Assembly: GCF_020026305.1 (NCBI RefSeq)
Contig: NZ_CP075691.1
Location: 5,580,001 to 5,644,000 of the forward strand
Origin: Streptomyces sp. 135
Lineage (GTDB): Bacteria; Actinomycetota; Actinomycetes; Streptomycetales; Streptomycetaceae
Length of the DNA stretch: 64,000 nt
Direction: 5' to 3'
Shown here: one piece after another, positions 50,710 to 60,122 of the stretch
Numbering within the stretch: the stretch's first letter is position 1
Layout of the letters: each line of letters begins with the position of its first letter
Translations under genes and position numbers: made by a program
Notes under the pieces: generated by a model
Seen by the model: the letters and a program-made list of their open reading frames with translations, nothing else
Told to the model about the DNA's origin: nothing
Database searches by the model: none

Positions 50710-51360
50710 ATGGCGCAGGACACTGAGCAGCAGGCCTCGGGCGGGGTGCTCCCCGTCGACGACGAGGGCTTCGTCATCGACACGGAGGACTGCGAGGAGC
50801 GCGAGACGGCCTACCGCGAGCGCGGCACGTCGCGGCCGATCACGGTCGTCGGCAATCCGGTCCTGCACAAGGAGTGCAAAGACGTCACGGCCTTCGACGA
50901 CGACCTCGCCAGGCTGATCGACGACATGTTCGCGACCCAGCGCGTCGCGCAGGGCGTGGGCGTGGCAGCCAACCAGGTCGGCGTCGACCTGAAGGTCTTC
51001 GTCTACGACTGCATGGACGACGAGGGCGTGCGCCACGTCGGTGTGGTCTGCAACCCGGTCCTGACCGAGCTGCCCGCCGAGCGGCGCCGCCTCGACGACT
51101 CGGGCGAGGGCTGCCTCTCCGTGCCCACCGCCTACGCCCCGCTGGCCCGCCCGGACTACGCCGAGGTCACCGGCCAGGACGAGAAGGGCAACCCCATCAA
51201 GGTGCGCGGCACCGGCTACTTCGCCCGCTGCCTCCAGCACGAGACGGACCACCTGTACGGCTACCTGTACATCGACCGCCTCTCCAAGAGGGAGCGCAAG
51301 GACGCGCTGCGCCAGATGGCAGAGGGCACGCCGCGCTACCCCGTGGTACCCAATGACTGA
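50710..51360 (+). CDS. def: Peptide deformylase
   Basis: A 216-residue iron/zinc enzyme that removes the formyl group from nascent proteins in the cytosol. The three family motifs are present: GVGVAANQVG (motif 1), EGCLSVP with the metal-ligand Cys (motif 2) and QHETDHLYG with the HExxH near residues 177-181 (motif 3). The first 40 residues are acidic and extra to the catalytic domain, as in other Streptomyces deformylases. It follows the TPR-like gene on the same strand, and a TAGGCT at about 50658 may be its minus-10. Confidence 0.95.
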   Translation: MAQDTEQQASGGVLPVDDEGFVIDTEDCEERETAYRERGTSRPITVVGNPVLHKECKDVTAFDDDLARLIDDMFATQRVAQGVGVAANQVGVDLKVFVYDCMDDEGVRHVGVVCNPVLTELPAERRRLDDSGEGCLSVPTAYAPLARPDYAEVTGQDEKGNPIKVRGTGYFARCLQHETDHLYGYLYIDRLSKRERKDALRQMAEGTPRYPVVPND

Positions 51361-51403
51361 CGTGCGCGACGCCTGAGCGGCGCGGGAGCCACGTGACACG
51401 AGC

Positions 51404-51440
51404 GGCCCCTGGTCGGGAACCCCCCTGACCAGGGGCCGTT
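51404..51440 (+). terminator. Terminator after def
   Basis: GGCCCCTGGTC (51404-51414) and GACCAGGGGCC (51427-51437) form an 11-bp perfect stem. The rest of the gap to the terpene synthase (51441-51663) holds only a loose AACTG...CAGTT repeat near 51543 and no gene. Confidence 0.8.
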
Positions 51441-51663
51441 GGCATGAGCCGCTCTCCAGTGCGAGCAGAACCGGCTGTCGAAGATCCATAATCAGTCACG
51501 TACGGGGAGGTTCTCGGCACCGGTGGGTAGTGAATGGCGCAAAACTGTTCCCTGAACGGTCAGTTGTGGTGCTGAATGGAAAGCGCGGGGGATACACGAC
51601 GGCGCGCGCCCGGCACGTGCGGGAGGGGTGTGTGCCACCCAGGCGGCTGAAAGGGGTTTGTCC

Positions 51664-52776
51664 GTGCCTGCATATTCCGGAAGCACTTCTCAGACACAGC
51701 CACGCACGCGGAAGGTATCGGTCCCACCGGCGTTCGCCGTTCCGATGGTCGAGGCCGCGTTTCCTCGGCGTCTGCACCCGTATTGGCCAAAGCTTCAGGA
51801 GAAGTCCAGGAACTGGTTGCGCGAAATGCGGCTCATGCCGCCGGACAAGGTCGAGCGCTACGCGGACAGCCTCTGCTACACCGATCTGGTGGCCGGCTAC
51901 TACATCGGCGCGCCGGACGAGTTGCTCACCGCGATAGCCGATCTCAGCAGCTGGTTCTTCGCATGGGACGACCGGCACGACCGCGACTCGGTGCACGGCC
52001 GGGCGGAGCAGTGGTGGCGGCTGTGCCGAGGCCTGCACGGCGCGCTCGACGCCCCCCGGCAGTATCTGCACCACTCGGACCCGCTGGTCGCGGGCTTCGC
52101 GGACTGCGTCCGCCGCCTGTACTCCTTCCTGGGCCCCAGCTGGAACGCCAGGTTCGCCCGGCACTTCCACCCCGTGATCGACGCCTACGACCAGGAGTTC
52201 CACAACCGCCGCGGTGGCACGGTGCCCACCGTCGAGGCATACGTCGAGCTGCGCCGCCTCACGTTCGCGCACTGGGCCTGGATCGACCTGCTCGAACCCA
52301 CCGCGGGACGCGAACTGCCGCACGGCGTACGCGAGCACCCCGCGTACCGGCGGGCGGCGCTGGCCACCCAGGATTTCTCGGCCTGGTACAACGACCTGTG
52401 CTCACTTCCCAAAGAACTGGCGGGAGATGAACTGCACAATCTCGGGATCAGCCTCATTCACCACGAGGGACTGACGCTCGAAGAGGCGGTGCGCGAAGTT
52501 CACCGGCGGGTCACGCAATGTGTCACGGATTTTATCCGGGCCGAGGAAGAAGTACTGCTTTTCGCCCGTAGATTGGCCGGCGGGAGCACGCGCGGAAAAG
52601 AACTCGCGGAAGCATTGGAATCCTGCGTCTTCAACATGCGGAACTGGTTCTCTTCCGTGTACTGGTTCCACCACGAATCCGGTCGTTATCGGGTGGACAG
52701 CTGGGACGACCGGTCCATGCCCCCGTATGTCACGGAAGACGCCCTGGCGGAAAAGGAACTGGTGGGTGAGGAATGA
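51664..52776 (+). CDS. cyc1: Sesquiterpene cyclase, epi-isozizaene synthase type
   Basis: A 370-residue class I terpene synthase that converts farnesyl diphosphate to a tricyclic sesquiterpene. The metal-binding aspartate motif is D102DRHD106, the NSE-type motif starts NDLCSLPKE near residue 244, and the C-terminal RY-type pair lies in WFHHESGRYRVDSWDDRS. Stretches such as HPYWPKLQE and FSAWYNDLCSLPKEL match S. coelicolor epi-isozizaene synthase (SCO5222) as I remember it. GTG 51664 has GAAAGGGG seven nt upstream and is preferred over GTG 51628. The P450 gene overlaps its stop, as in the albaflavenone locus. Confidence 0.92.
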   Translation: MPAYSGSTSQTQPRTRKVSVPPAFAVPMVEAAFPRRLHPYWPKLQEKSRNWLREMRLMPPDKVERYADSLCYTDLVAGYYIGAPDELLTAIADLSSWFFAWDDRHDRDSVHGRAEQWWRLCRGLHGALDAPRQYLHHSDPLVAGFADCVRRLYSFLGPSWNARFARHFHPVIDAYDQEFHNRRGGTVPTVEAYVELRRLTFAHWAWIDLLEPTAGRELPHGVREHPAYRRAALATQDFSAWYNDLCSLPKELAGDELHNLGISLIHHEGLTLEEAVREVHRRVTQCVTDFIRAEEEVLLFARRLAGGSTRGKELAEALESCVFNMRNWFSSVYWFHHESGRYRVDSWDDRSMPPYVTEDALAEKELVGEE

Positions 52777-54152
52777 GCGTCGAGTCCACGACAACCGTAC
52801 CGGCGGCCTCCGGGCCGGACCCGCTGCGCACCCCGCCGCTCGTGGCGGGCGGCGCACCTCTGCTCGGCCACGCCTGGAACCTCGTGCGCGACCCGCTCGG
52901 CTTCCTCGCCGCGCTGCGCGACCACGGGGATCTCGTCAGGATCAGGCTGGGCCCGAGGACGGCGTACGCGGTCTGCGATCCGGAGCTGGTCGGCGCCCTG
53001 CTGAAGAGCCCCGAGTACATCGTCGGCGGGCCGCTCTGGGACACCCTCGAAGTCCTCCTCGGCAAGGGCGTGGCGACCAGCAACGGCCGGCTGCACCGGC
53101 GCCAGCGGCGGATGATGCAGCCCGCGTTCCGCCCCGAGCGGATCGCCGACTACGCCAGGGTGATGGAGGAGGAGGCGCGCGCCACGGCGGCCCGCTGGCG
53201 GCCCGGCGAGACGGTCGACGTGAGCGCGGAGATGTTCCGCACGGCCGTGCGCATCGTCTCGCGCTCCCTCCTGGAGGTCGACTCGATCGGCGACAAGGCG
53301 GACCGCGTCGCCGACTCGCTGCACACCGTCTTCGAAGGCCTCTACCGCCGGATGGTGCTCTCGGTCGGGCCGCTCCACCGCGTGCCGACGCCCGCCAACC
53401 GGCGCTTCGAGAACGCGCTCGCCGACCTGCACGCGCTAGTCGACGAGATCGTCGCGGAGCGCCGGGCGGCCGCCGGGCCCGGCGGGCCGCAGGACCTGCT
53501 CGCGGAATTGCTGAGTGCCACGGACGAATCCGGGCGGCCACTGGCCGACCAGGAGATCCACGACCACGTGGTTTCCCTCGTCGTGGCCGGTGCGGAGAAT
53601 GTCGCGTCGACGCTGGCGTGGACGTTCCATCTGCTCACCGAACACCCCGAGCAGGAAAGGAAGTTGATTGAAGAAGTAAATTCCGTGGCCAGGGGTCGCG
53701 CGATCACATTCGCCGACCTGGACGACCTGCCGCACACCCGCAATGTCATCACCGAGGCCATGCGGATACGGCCTGCCGCCTGGATATTCACGCGCCGGTC
53801 GGTGGCCGAGACCGAACTGGGCGGCTATCGCATTCCGGCCGACGCGGACATCGTCTACAGCGTCTACGCGATGCAGCGCGACCCGCGTTCCTTCGAGCGG
53901 CACCTGGAGTTCGACCCGGACCGGTGGCTGCCCGAACGCGCGGGGGAGATCCCGGAGTTCGCCATGATGCCGTTCGGTGTCGGCAACCGTAAGTGCCCCG
54001 GCGATCACTTCAGCATGGCCGAACTGGCCCTGATCCTCGGCACGGTGGCCCCGAAGTGGCGCCTGGAGCGGGTCCCGGAGACCGACACCGGCACCCGCGT
54101 CGGCATCACCCTGCATCCGAAGCGGCTGGTCCTGCGGGTTCGGCCGCGCTGA
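52773..54152 (+). CDS. cyp170A1: Cytochrome P450, CYP170A type
   Basis: A 459-residue P450 with haem-binding Cys408 in FGVGNRKCPGDHF, an ExxR segment (EAMRIRPAAWIF) and an I-helix VVAGAENVASTL. Its ATG overlaps the terpene synthase stop by four bases. In S. coelicolor the coupled P450 oxidises epi-isozizaene twice to the antibiotic albaflavenone, and the same role is expected. The I-helix residue that usually is Thr in the AGxxT pattern appears as Asn here. A large hairpin follows the gene. Confidence 0.9.
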   Translation: MSVESTTTVPAASGPDPLRTPPLVAGGAPLLGHAWNLVRDPLGFLAALRDHGDLVRIRLGPRTAYAVCDPELVGALLKSPEYIVGGPLWDTLEVLLGKGVATSNGRLHRRQRRMMQPAFRPERIADYARVMEEEARATAARWRPGETVDVSAEMFRTAVRIVSRSLLEVDSIGDKADRVADSLHTVFEGLYRRMVLSVGPLHRVPTPANRRFENALADLHALVDEIVAERRAAAGPGGPQDLLAELLSATDESGRPLADQEIHDHVVSLVVAGAENVASTLAWTFHLLTEHPEQERKLIEEVNSVARGRAITFADLDDLPHTRNVITEAMRIRPAAWIFTRRSVAETELGGYRIPADADIVYSVYAMQRDPRSFERHLEFDPDRWLPERAGEIPEFAMMPFGVGNRKCPGDHFSMAELALILGTVAPKWRLERVPETDTGTRVGITLHPKRLVLRVRPR

Positions 54153-54160
54153 GCGCGCAG

Positions 54161-54198
54161 GTGTGTCCGCCCCGCCCCCCGTGGCGGGGCGGACACAC
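54161..54198. terminator. Terminator between cyp170A1 and nrdB
   Basis: A perfect 16-bp stem, GTGTGTCCGCCCCGCC / GGCGGGGCGGACACAC, with a six-nt loop, between convergent genes. Confidence 0.85.
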
Positions 54199-54219
54199 AC
54201 GTTCTCGGTACTGGTCCTC

Positions 54220-55230
54220 TCAGAACTCGTCGTCGAAGGAGACCGAGCCCTCGACCGCGACCTGGTACGCCGACGGCCGCCGCTCGAAGAAGTTGGTCAG
54301 CTCCTGCACGCCCTGGAGCTCCATGAAGGAGAACGGGTTCGACGAGCCGTAGACCGGCGCGAAGCCGAGCCGCTGGAGGCGCTGGTCGGCGACGCACTCC
54401 AGGTACGCGCGCATCGAGTCGGTGTTCATGCCCGGCAGACCGTCCCCGCACAGGTCGCGCGCGAACTGCAGCTCCGCCTCGACGGCCTCCTTCAGCATGT
54501 CCGTGACCTGCGTCTGGAGCGCGTCGTCGAAGAGCTCGGGCTCCTCCTTGCGGACCGTGTCCACCACGTCGAAGGCGAAACTCATGTGCATCGTCTCGTC
54601 GCGGAAGACCCAGTTGGTGCCGGTGGCCAGGCCGTGCAGCAGACCTCGGCTGCGGAACCAGTAGACGTACGCGAAGGCACCGTAGAAGAAGAGCCCCTCG
54701 ATGCACGCGGCGAAGCAGATCAGGTTGAGCAGGAAGCGGCGGCGGTCGGCCTGCGTCTCCAGCCGGTCCAGCTTCTCGACCGAGTCCATCCACTTGAAGC
54801 AGAACTGCGCCTTCTCCCGGATGGAGGGGATCTCCTCCACCGCGTCGAACGCGGCCGCCCGGTCCTCGGGGTCGGGCAGATAGGTGTCGAGCAGCGTCAG
54901 GTAGAACTGGACGTGCACGGCCTCCTCGAAGAGCTGACGGCTCAAGTAGAGCCGCGCTTCGGGGGAGTTGATGTGCTTGTAGAGCGTCAGCACCAGATTG
55001 TTGGAGACGATCGAGTCACCGGTCGCGAAGAACGCGACGAGGCGGCCGATCAGGTGCTGCTCCTCGGGCGTCATCTTCGCCAGGTCGGCGACGTCCGAGT
55101 GGAGGTCGACCTCCTCCACCGTCCAGGTGTTCTTGATCGCGTCCCGGTAGCGCTCGTAGAAGTCCGGGTAGCGCATGGGGCGCAGGGTCAGCTCGAAGCC
55201 CGGGTCGAGAAGGTTCTTGGCAATGGACAT
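54220..55230 (-). CDS. nrdB: Class Ia ribonucleotide reductase beta subunit
   Basis: A 336-residue di-iron protein that supplies the tyrosyl radical to NrdA for making deoxyribonucleotides. Asp72 (ATGDSIVSNN), Glu103 and His106 (FEEAVHVQFY) are metal ligands, and Tyr110, four residues after the His, is in the place of the E. coli radical Tyr122. A second Glu...ExxH set is in WVFRDETMHMSF and CIEGLFF. The start codon overlaps the nrdA stop by one base, so they are translationally coupled and share the cobalamin riboswitch. Confidence 0.94.
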   Translation of the reverse strand: MSIAKNLLDPGFELTLRPMRYPDFYERYRDAIKNTWTVEEVDLHSDVADLAKMTPEEQHLIGRLVAFFATGDSIVSNNLVLTLYKHINSPEARLYLSRQLFEEAVHVQFYLTLLDTYLPDPEDRAAAFDAVEEIPSIREKAQFCFKWMDSVEKLDRLETQADRRRFLLNLICFAACIEGLFFYGAFAYVYWFRSRGLLHGLATGTNWVFRDETMHMSFAFDVVDTVRKEEPELFDDALQTQVTDMLKEAVEAELQFARDLCGDGLPGMNTDSMRAYLECVADQRLQRLGFAPVYGSSNPFSFMELQGVQELTNFFERRPSAYQVAVEGSVSFDDEF

Positions 55231-57588
55231 TACTGGCAGGCCTCGCAGGACTCGGGGTTTTCCAGGGAGCAGGCGACGGCCTCTTCGGCCGTGACCTGCG
55301 CGGGTACGGGGGCGGCGGTGGCGTTCGAGCCACCGGCCGCGCGGGCGATGCGCGTGGCGGGGCGCGAGCGCAGGTAGTACGTCGTCTTCAGGCCCTGCTG
55401 CCAGGCGTACGCGTACATCGAGGAGAGCTTGCTGATGGTCGGCGTCTCCAGGAACAGGTTCAGGGACTGCGCCTGGTCGAGGAACGGGGTGCGCGCGGCG
55501 GCCATGTCGATCAGGCCGCGCTGCGGGATCTCCCAGGCCGTGCGGTAGAGCGCGCGGACGTCCTCGGGGATCCAGCCGAAGCCCTGCACCGAGCCGTTGG
55601 CCTCGCGCAGCGCCTCGCGTCCAGGCCGAGCCGCTTCACGTCCACCAGCCGGACAGCGTCTCGCGCTTGAAGAGGTTGGAGACCTGCGGCTCGATGCACT
55701 CGTACACGCCCGCGATGGACGCGATGGTGGCGGTCGGCGCGATGGCGAGCAGGAGCGAATTGCGCATGCCGGTCGTGGCGATACGGGCGCGCAGGGCCGC
55801 CCACCGCTCCGGCCAGGTCAGCTCGACGCCGTAGTGGTCGGGGTGCAGCACGCCGCGCGCGGTGCGGGTCTTCTCCCAGGCGGGCAGCGGGCCCTCGCGC
55901 TCGGCGAGGTCGGCCGACGCCTCGTACGCGGCGAGCATGATCCGCTCGGCGATCCGGGTGGACAGGGCGCGCGCCTCGGGGGAGTCGAACGGCAGCTTCA
56001 GCTGGAAGAAGACGTCCTGGAGGCCCATCGCGCCGAGGCCGACCGGGCGCCACTTGGCGTTGGAGCGCCCGGCCTGCTCGGTCGGGTAGAAGTTGATGTC
56101 GACGACGCGGTCCAGGAAGGTGACGGCGGTGCGGACGGTCTCGTCGAGCCGGTCCCAGGCGAGGTCGCCGTCCTCCACGAAGGCGCCGAGGTTCACCGAG
56201 CCGAGGTTGCAGACCGCCGTCTCGCCGTCGTCCGTCACCTCCAGGATCTCGGTGCAGAGGTTCGAGGAGTGCACGGTGTGGCCGGGCTCCGCCGTCTGGT
56301 TGGCGGTGCGGTTGGCGGCGTCCTTGAACGTCATCCAGCCGTTGCCGGTCTGCGCGAGGGTGCGCATCATGCGGCCGTACAGGTCCCGGGCCGGGATGGT
56401 CTTCTTCGCGAGCCCGGCGGCCTCGGCCCCGCGGTAGGCGGCGTCGAACTCCTCGCCCCACAGGTCGACGAGCTCGGGCACGTCGGCCGGGGAGAACAGC
56501 GACCAGTCCTGGTCGGCGGCGACCCGGCGCATGAACTCGTCCGGGATCCAGTGCGCGAGGTTGAGGTTGTGCGTGCGGCGCGCGTCCTCACCGGTGTTGT
56601 CGCGCAGTTCGAGGAACTCCTCGATGTCGGAGTGCCACGTCTCCAGGTAGACCGCGGCCGCGCCCTTGCGCCGGCCGCCCTGGTTCACGGCGGCGACCGA
56701 GGCGTCCAGGGTCTTCAGGAACGGCACGATGCCGTTCGAGTGCCCGTTCGTGCCGCGGATCAGCGAACCCCGGGAACGGATGCGGGAGTACGAGAGTCCG
56801 ATGCCGCCCGCGTGCTTGGAGAGCCGCGCGACCTGGTGGTAGCGGTCGTAGATCGAGTCCAGCTCGTCGAGCGGGGAGTCGAGGAGGTAGCAGGAGGACA
56901 TCTGCGGGTGGCGGGTGCCGGAGTTGAAGAGCGTCGGCGAGGACGGCAGGTAGTCCAGGCGGCTCATCAGGCCGTACAGCGCGGCGACCTCGTCCACGGC
57001 CGCGGCGCCCTCGTCCTTGGCCAGGCCGCTCGCGACGCGCAGCATGAAGTGCTGCGGGGTCTCGATGACCTGCCGGGTGATCGGATGGCGCAGCAGATAG
57101 CGGCTGTGCAGGGTGCGCAGGCCGAAGTACTCGAAGCGGAAGTCGGCGCCGTCGGCGAGCGCGGTGTCCACCAGCGCGTCGAGCCGGGCCGCGTGCGCCG
57201 TCACGAACTGGGCCGTGCGGTCGGCGATCAGGCCCTCGCGGTGGCCGACCGCCACGGAGTCGGTGAAGGAGCGCACGCCCTGCGTCGCCGCCTCCTCGCG
57301 GATGCCGATCGACAGGAGCCGGGCCGCCAGCTTCGAGTACGCCGGGTCCTCGGCGATGAGCCCCGCGGCCGCCTCGGTCGCGAGCTCCCGCAGCTCCGAG
57401 GCGTCGGCCCTGGCGGAGCGGCCGCGCAGCGCGGCGGCGGCGACCCGGCCGGGGTCGGCGTCGGGAAGGTCGGCGGTGAGATCGGTCAGGGTGCGCAGCA
57501 GCGCGGCCCCTGGCCCGTCGGTTCCCTCGGCACCCTCGGTGGTCGGCCTCGACGGCGCTGACGCAGGTTCGGCAGGCGCGATGGTCAC
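55230..57588 (-). CDS. nrdA: Class Ia ribonucleotide reductase alpha subunit, frameshifted twice as sequenced
   Basis: The reconstructed protein of about 785 residues reduces ribonucleoside diphosphates. Active-site features are HPQMSSCYLLDSPLD (first redox Cys), SNLCTEILE (thiyl Cys), AVCNLGSVNLGAF (second redox Cys) and IAPTATIASIAGVYECIEP. The C-terminal tail CEACQ would exchange disulfides. Two breaks about 25 bp apart (near 55638 and 55614) shift the frame as if single bases were lost. Sequence on both sides fits one protein, continuing QGFGWIPEDVRALYRTAW. GTG 57588 has GGGAG nine nt upstream. Class II enzymes need B12, so the riboswitch here silences this B12-free enzyme when cobalamin is available. 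Confidence 0.92.
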
Positions 57589-57721
57589 GTGGAGCACTCC
57601 CTCGCTCGGCTCTGGGCCAGGAGGAGGGGGGCGGGCACACACGGGCGCACCCGGGCAGGGCGGCGTACCGCGTCCACCGGCCCACTCCACGAGGCCCGGA
57701 CGGTCGGCACCCGGGCCGGAC

Positions 57722-57835
57722 GGCACGGGTGCACTGTCGGCAGGTCCTCGGACTCCGCGTACGCAAAATGCGTACACATGCACCGTTGCGGGACAGTTCC
57801 GGACTTGCACCGGATTCCCCTGCGGCGACAGCGAG
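57722..57835 (-). promoter_or_regulatory. Cobalamin riboswitch controlling nrdAB
   Basis: Read on the minus strand, the core GGAATCCGGTGCAAGTCC, AACTGTCCCGCAACGGTG is followed by the B12 box AGTCCGAGGACCTGCC (within 57733-57754). These are the conserved blocks of the AdoCbl riboswitch. Downstream, GCACCCG and CGGGTGC can pair and may act as the expression platform. In S. coelicolor the class Ia operon is known to be repressed by B12 through such an element. Confidence 0.9.
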
Positions 57836-57844
57836 CACGAGCAT

Positions 57845-57886
57845 ACATCTTGTGTCGGGTTCCTGAGGCGGCCCCACATCTTGTGT
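57845..57886 (-). promoter_or_regulatory. Tandem NrdR boxes in the nrdA promoter
   Basis: Two copies of ACACAAGATGT (minus strand, at 57855-57845 and 57886-57876) are exactly 31 bp apart, three helical turns. This is the standard spacing of NrdR repressor boxes. A TATGCT next to the proximal box could be the minus-10. Confidence 0.8.
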
Positions 57887-57912
57887 CGGTGCGCAGGGGG
57901 AGTCGGGTGGGC

Positions 57913-58416
57913 TCAGAGAGTCAACGCGTAGGCGAGCAGCGGCACGGTCTCGATCGGCCGCCAGTCGCGCTCGGGCGTCCGTACGAAGCCGAGGCGCCCG
58001 TACAGCCGGTGGGCGGCGTGCATCGACGTCTGCGTGGACAGGACGAGCCCGGTGCGGCCCGCCTCCTTGGCGCGCCGCACGCACTCCCGTACGAGCGTCT
58101 CGCCGGCGCCCCGGCCGCGCGCCTCGGAGGAGACGGCCAGCATGCGGATCTCCGCCTCGCTCTCGCGCGCTATGTCGGCCATGGGCCCGCCGGAGGGGAC
58201 GTAGGTGACGCAGCCGAGTACGGTCCCGTCCGCCTCCGCCACCAGGACCTCCGCCGCGGCCGCGCGCGCCGCCACGTCGCGCAGCACGTCCAGATAGGGG
58301 TCCTCCGCCCCGAAGTCCAGGTGTCCGTCGTCGAGATAGGCCTGCGCGGTGAGGGCGCCCAGCGCCTCGTACTCCTCGGGGCGGGCCTGCCTGATCGTGA
58401 TGGTCGTCGTATCCAT
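57913..58416 (-). CDS. GNAT-family N-acetyltransferase
   Basis: A 167-residue acetyltransferase. EIRMLAVSSEARGRGAGETLVREC is the acetyl-CoA pyrophosphate loop (R/Q-x-x-G-x-G/A) and VLSTQTSMHAAHRLYGRLGFVRTP is the C-terminal motif B region. The acceptor substrate is unknown. The ATG is preceded by CACACT at a seven-nt distance and no Shine-Dalgarno, so it may be leaderless. Its 3' end lies about 25 bp from the NrdR boxes, so read-through into nrdA is possible. Confidence 0.88.
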   Translation of the reverse strand: MDTTTITIRQARPEEYEALGALTAQAYLDDGHLDFGAEDPYLDVLRDVAARAAAAEVLVAEADGTVLGCVTYVPSGGPMADIARESEAEIRMLAVSSEARGRGAGETLVRECVRRAKEAGRTGLVLSTQTSMHAAHRLYGRLGFVRTPERDWRPIETVPLLAYALTL

Positions 58417-58447
58417 GAGGCGCAGTGTGCAACACGGGTACGACAAA

Positions 58448-58469
58448 GGCCGCCGGATTTCCGGCGGCC
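58448..58469 (-). terminator. Terminator after the symporter gene
   Basis: GGCCGCCGG / CCGGCGGCC with a four-nt loop; on the minus strand the stem is followed by TTTGT. Confidence 0.8.
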
Positions 58470-58493
58470 CTGTCGATGCGGGTAGGTATGGGC

Positions 58494-60122
58494 TCAGTGC
58501 CCGGCGCCCGCGGTGGCCTTGGGCAGTTCCTGGATGACACCCGGGTCGCCCGCGTCCGCGGTGTAGTCACCGGGCGAGGTCTCGTCGATGCCGTCCGGGG
58601 CCTTCAACGCCTTCAGGACGAAGGTGAGGGCCACGGTGACGATGACGTTCAGGACGAACGCGGTGAGGCCGATGTAGCCGATCTCGCCGATGCCGGGGAT
58701 CGTGTCGGAGGAGCCGCCGAAGTGCTTCTGCGTCGGCGACGCGACGCCGTACGCCGCCAGCGTGCCGTAGACCATGCCGACCGCCCAGCCGGCGAGGAGC
58801 GCCCAGCGGTGGAACCACCGGGTGAACAGGCCGCCGACCAGCGCGGGCATCGTCTGGAGGATCCAGATGCCGCCGAGCAGCTGGAAGTTGATCGCGACGG
58901 TCTTGTCCATGGTGAGGACGAAGGCGAGCGCGCCGACCTTCACCAGCAGTGAGACCAGCTTGGAGACCTTGGTCTCTTGCGCGGGCGTCGCGTCGGGCTT
59001 GAGGAAGTCCTTGTAGATGTTGCGGGTGAAGAGGTTCGCGGCCGCGATCGACATGATGGCCGCCGGGACCAGCGCGCCGATGCCGATGGCCGCGAAGGCC
59101 ACGCCCGTGAACCAGTCCGGGAACATGGTCTCGAAGAGCTGCGGGATGGCCAACTGGCCGTTGTCCACCTTGATGCCCGCCGCGATCGCCATGAAGCCGA
59201 GCAGTGCCAGCAGGCCGAGCATCAGTGAGTACAGCGGCAGGATGGTGGTGTTGCGGCGGATCACGTCGCGGCTCTTGGAGGAGAGCGTCGCCGTGATCGA
59301 GTGCGGGTACATGAACAGCGCGAGGGCCGAGCCGAGCGCGAGCGTGGCGTACGTCCACTGCCCGGCCTCGGCGGGCGCGAGCGCGCCGCGCGGCTTGTCG
59401 GTCGTCGGGTTGGTCTGCGCGAAGGCGTCACCGGCCTTGGCGAAGATGTCGTCGAAGCCGCCCAGTTTGATCGGGATGTAGATGATCGCGACGACGATGA
59501 CGAGGTAGATCAGCCCGTCCTTCACGAACGCGATCAGTGCGGGCGCGCGCAGCCCCGACGAGTAGGTGTACGCGGCGAGCACCGCGAAGGCGATCAGGAG
59601 CGGCAGGTCCTTGATGAACCAGTTGGTGTCCGGGCCACCGCCGACGCCCATGACGTCGAGGACGGCCTGGATGCCGACGAGTTGGAGCGCGATGTAGGGC
59701 ATCGTGGCGAGGATGCCGGTGACCGCGACGGCCAGCGAGAGCCCCTTCGACCCGAAGCGCCCGCGCACGAAGTCCGAGGTGGTCACATAGCCGTGCTTGT
59801 GCGAGACCGACCACAGGCGCGGCAGGAAGGTGAAGATCAGCGGGTAGACGAGGATGGTGTAGGGCACCGCGAAGAACCCGGCCGCGCCCGCCGCGTAGAT
59901 CGCCGCCGGGACGGCCACGAAGGTGTACGCGGTGTAGAGGTCACCGCCGAGCAGGAACCAGGTGACCCAGGTGCCGAACGACCGGCCGCCGAGGCCCCAT
60001 TCGTCGAGGCTCTGGTCGTTCTCGGCCTTGCGCCAGCGGGCGGCCAGGAAGCCCATGACCGTGACCGCTATGAAGAAGAAGATGAAGACGGCGAGCGCGA
60101 CGCCGTTGACTCCGCCGTTCAT
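58494..60122 (-). CDS. mctP: Sodium:solute symporter, MctP-type monocarboxylate transporter
   Basis: A 542-residue membrane protein of about 13 helices in the SSS family. WGLGGRSFGTWVTWFLLGGDLYTAYTF matches the N-terminal signature of monocarboxylate permeases of the MctP/MctC branch, which take up pyruvate, lactate, propionate or acetate. GIGALVPAAIMSIAAANLFTRNIYKDF is the central family motif. Substrate choice is inferred from the branch and from the DUF3311 partner, whose stop overlaps this start (ATGA). A cytosolic tail follows the last helix. Confidence 0.88.
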   Translation of the reverse strand: MNGGVNGVALAVFIFFFIAVTVMGFLAARWRKAENDQSLDEWGLGGRSFGTWVTWFLLGGDLYTAYTFVAVPAAIYAAGAAGFFAVPYTILVYPLIFTFLPRLWSVSHKHGYVTTSDFVRGRFGSKGLSLAVAVTGILATMPYIALQLVGIQAVLDVMGVGGGPDTNWFIKDLPLLIAFAVLAAYTYSSGLRAPALIAFVKDGLIYLVIVVAIIYIPIKLGGFDDIFAKAGDAFAQTNPTTDKPRGALAPAEAGQWTYATLALGSALALFMYPHSITATLSSKSRDVIRRNTTILPLYSLMLGLLALLGFMAIAAGIKVDNGQLAIPQLFETMFPDWFTGVAFAAIGIGALVPAAIMSIAAANLFTRNIYKDFLKPDATPAQETKVSKLVSLLVKVGALAFVLTMDKTVAINFQLLGGIWILQTMPALVGGLFTRWFHRWALLAGWAVGMVYGTLAAYGVASPTQKHFGGSSDTIPGIGEIGYIGLTAFVLNVIVTVALTFVLKALKAPDGIDETSPGDYTADAGDPGVIQELPKATAGAGH

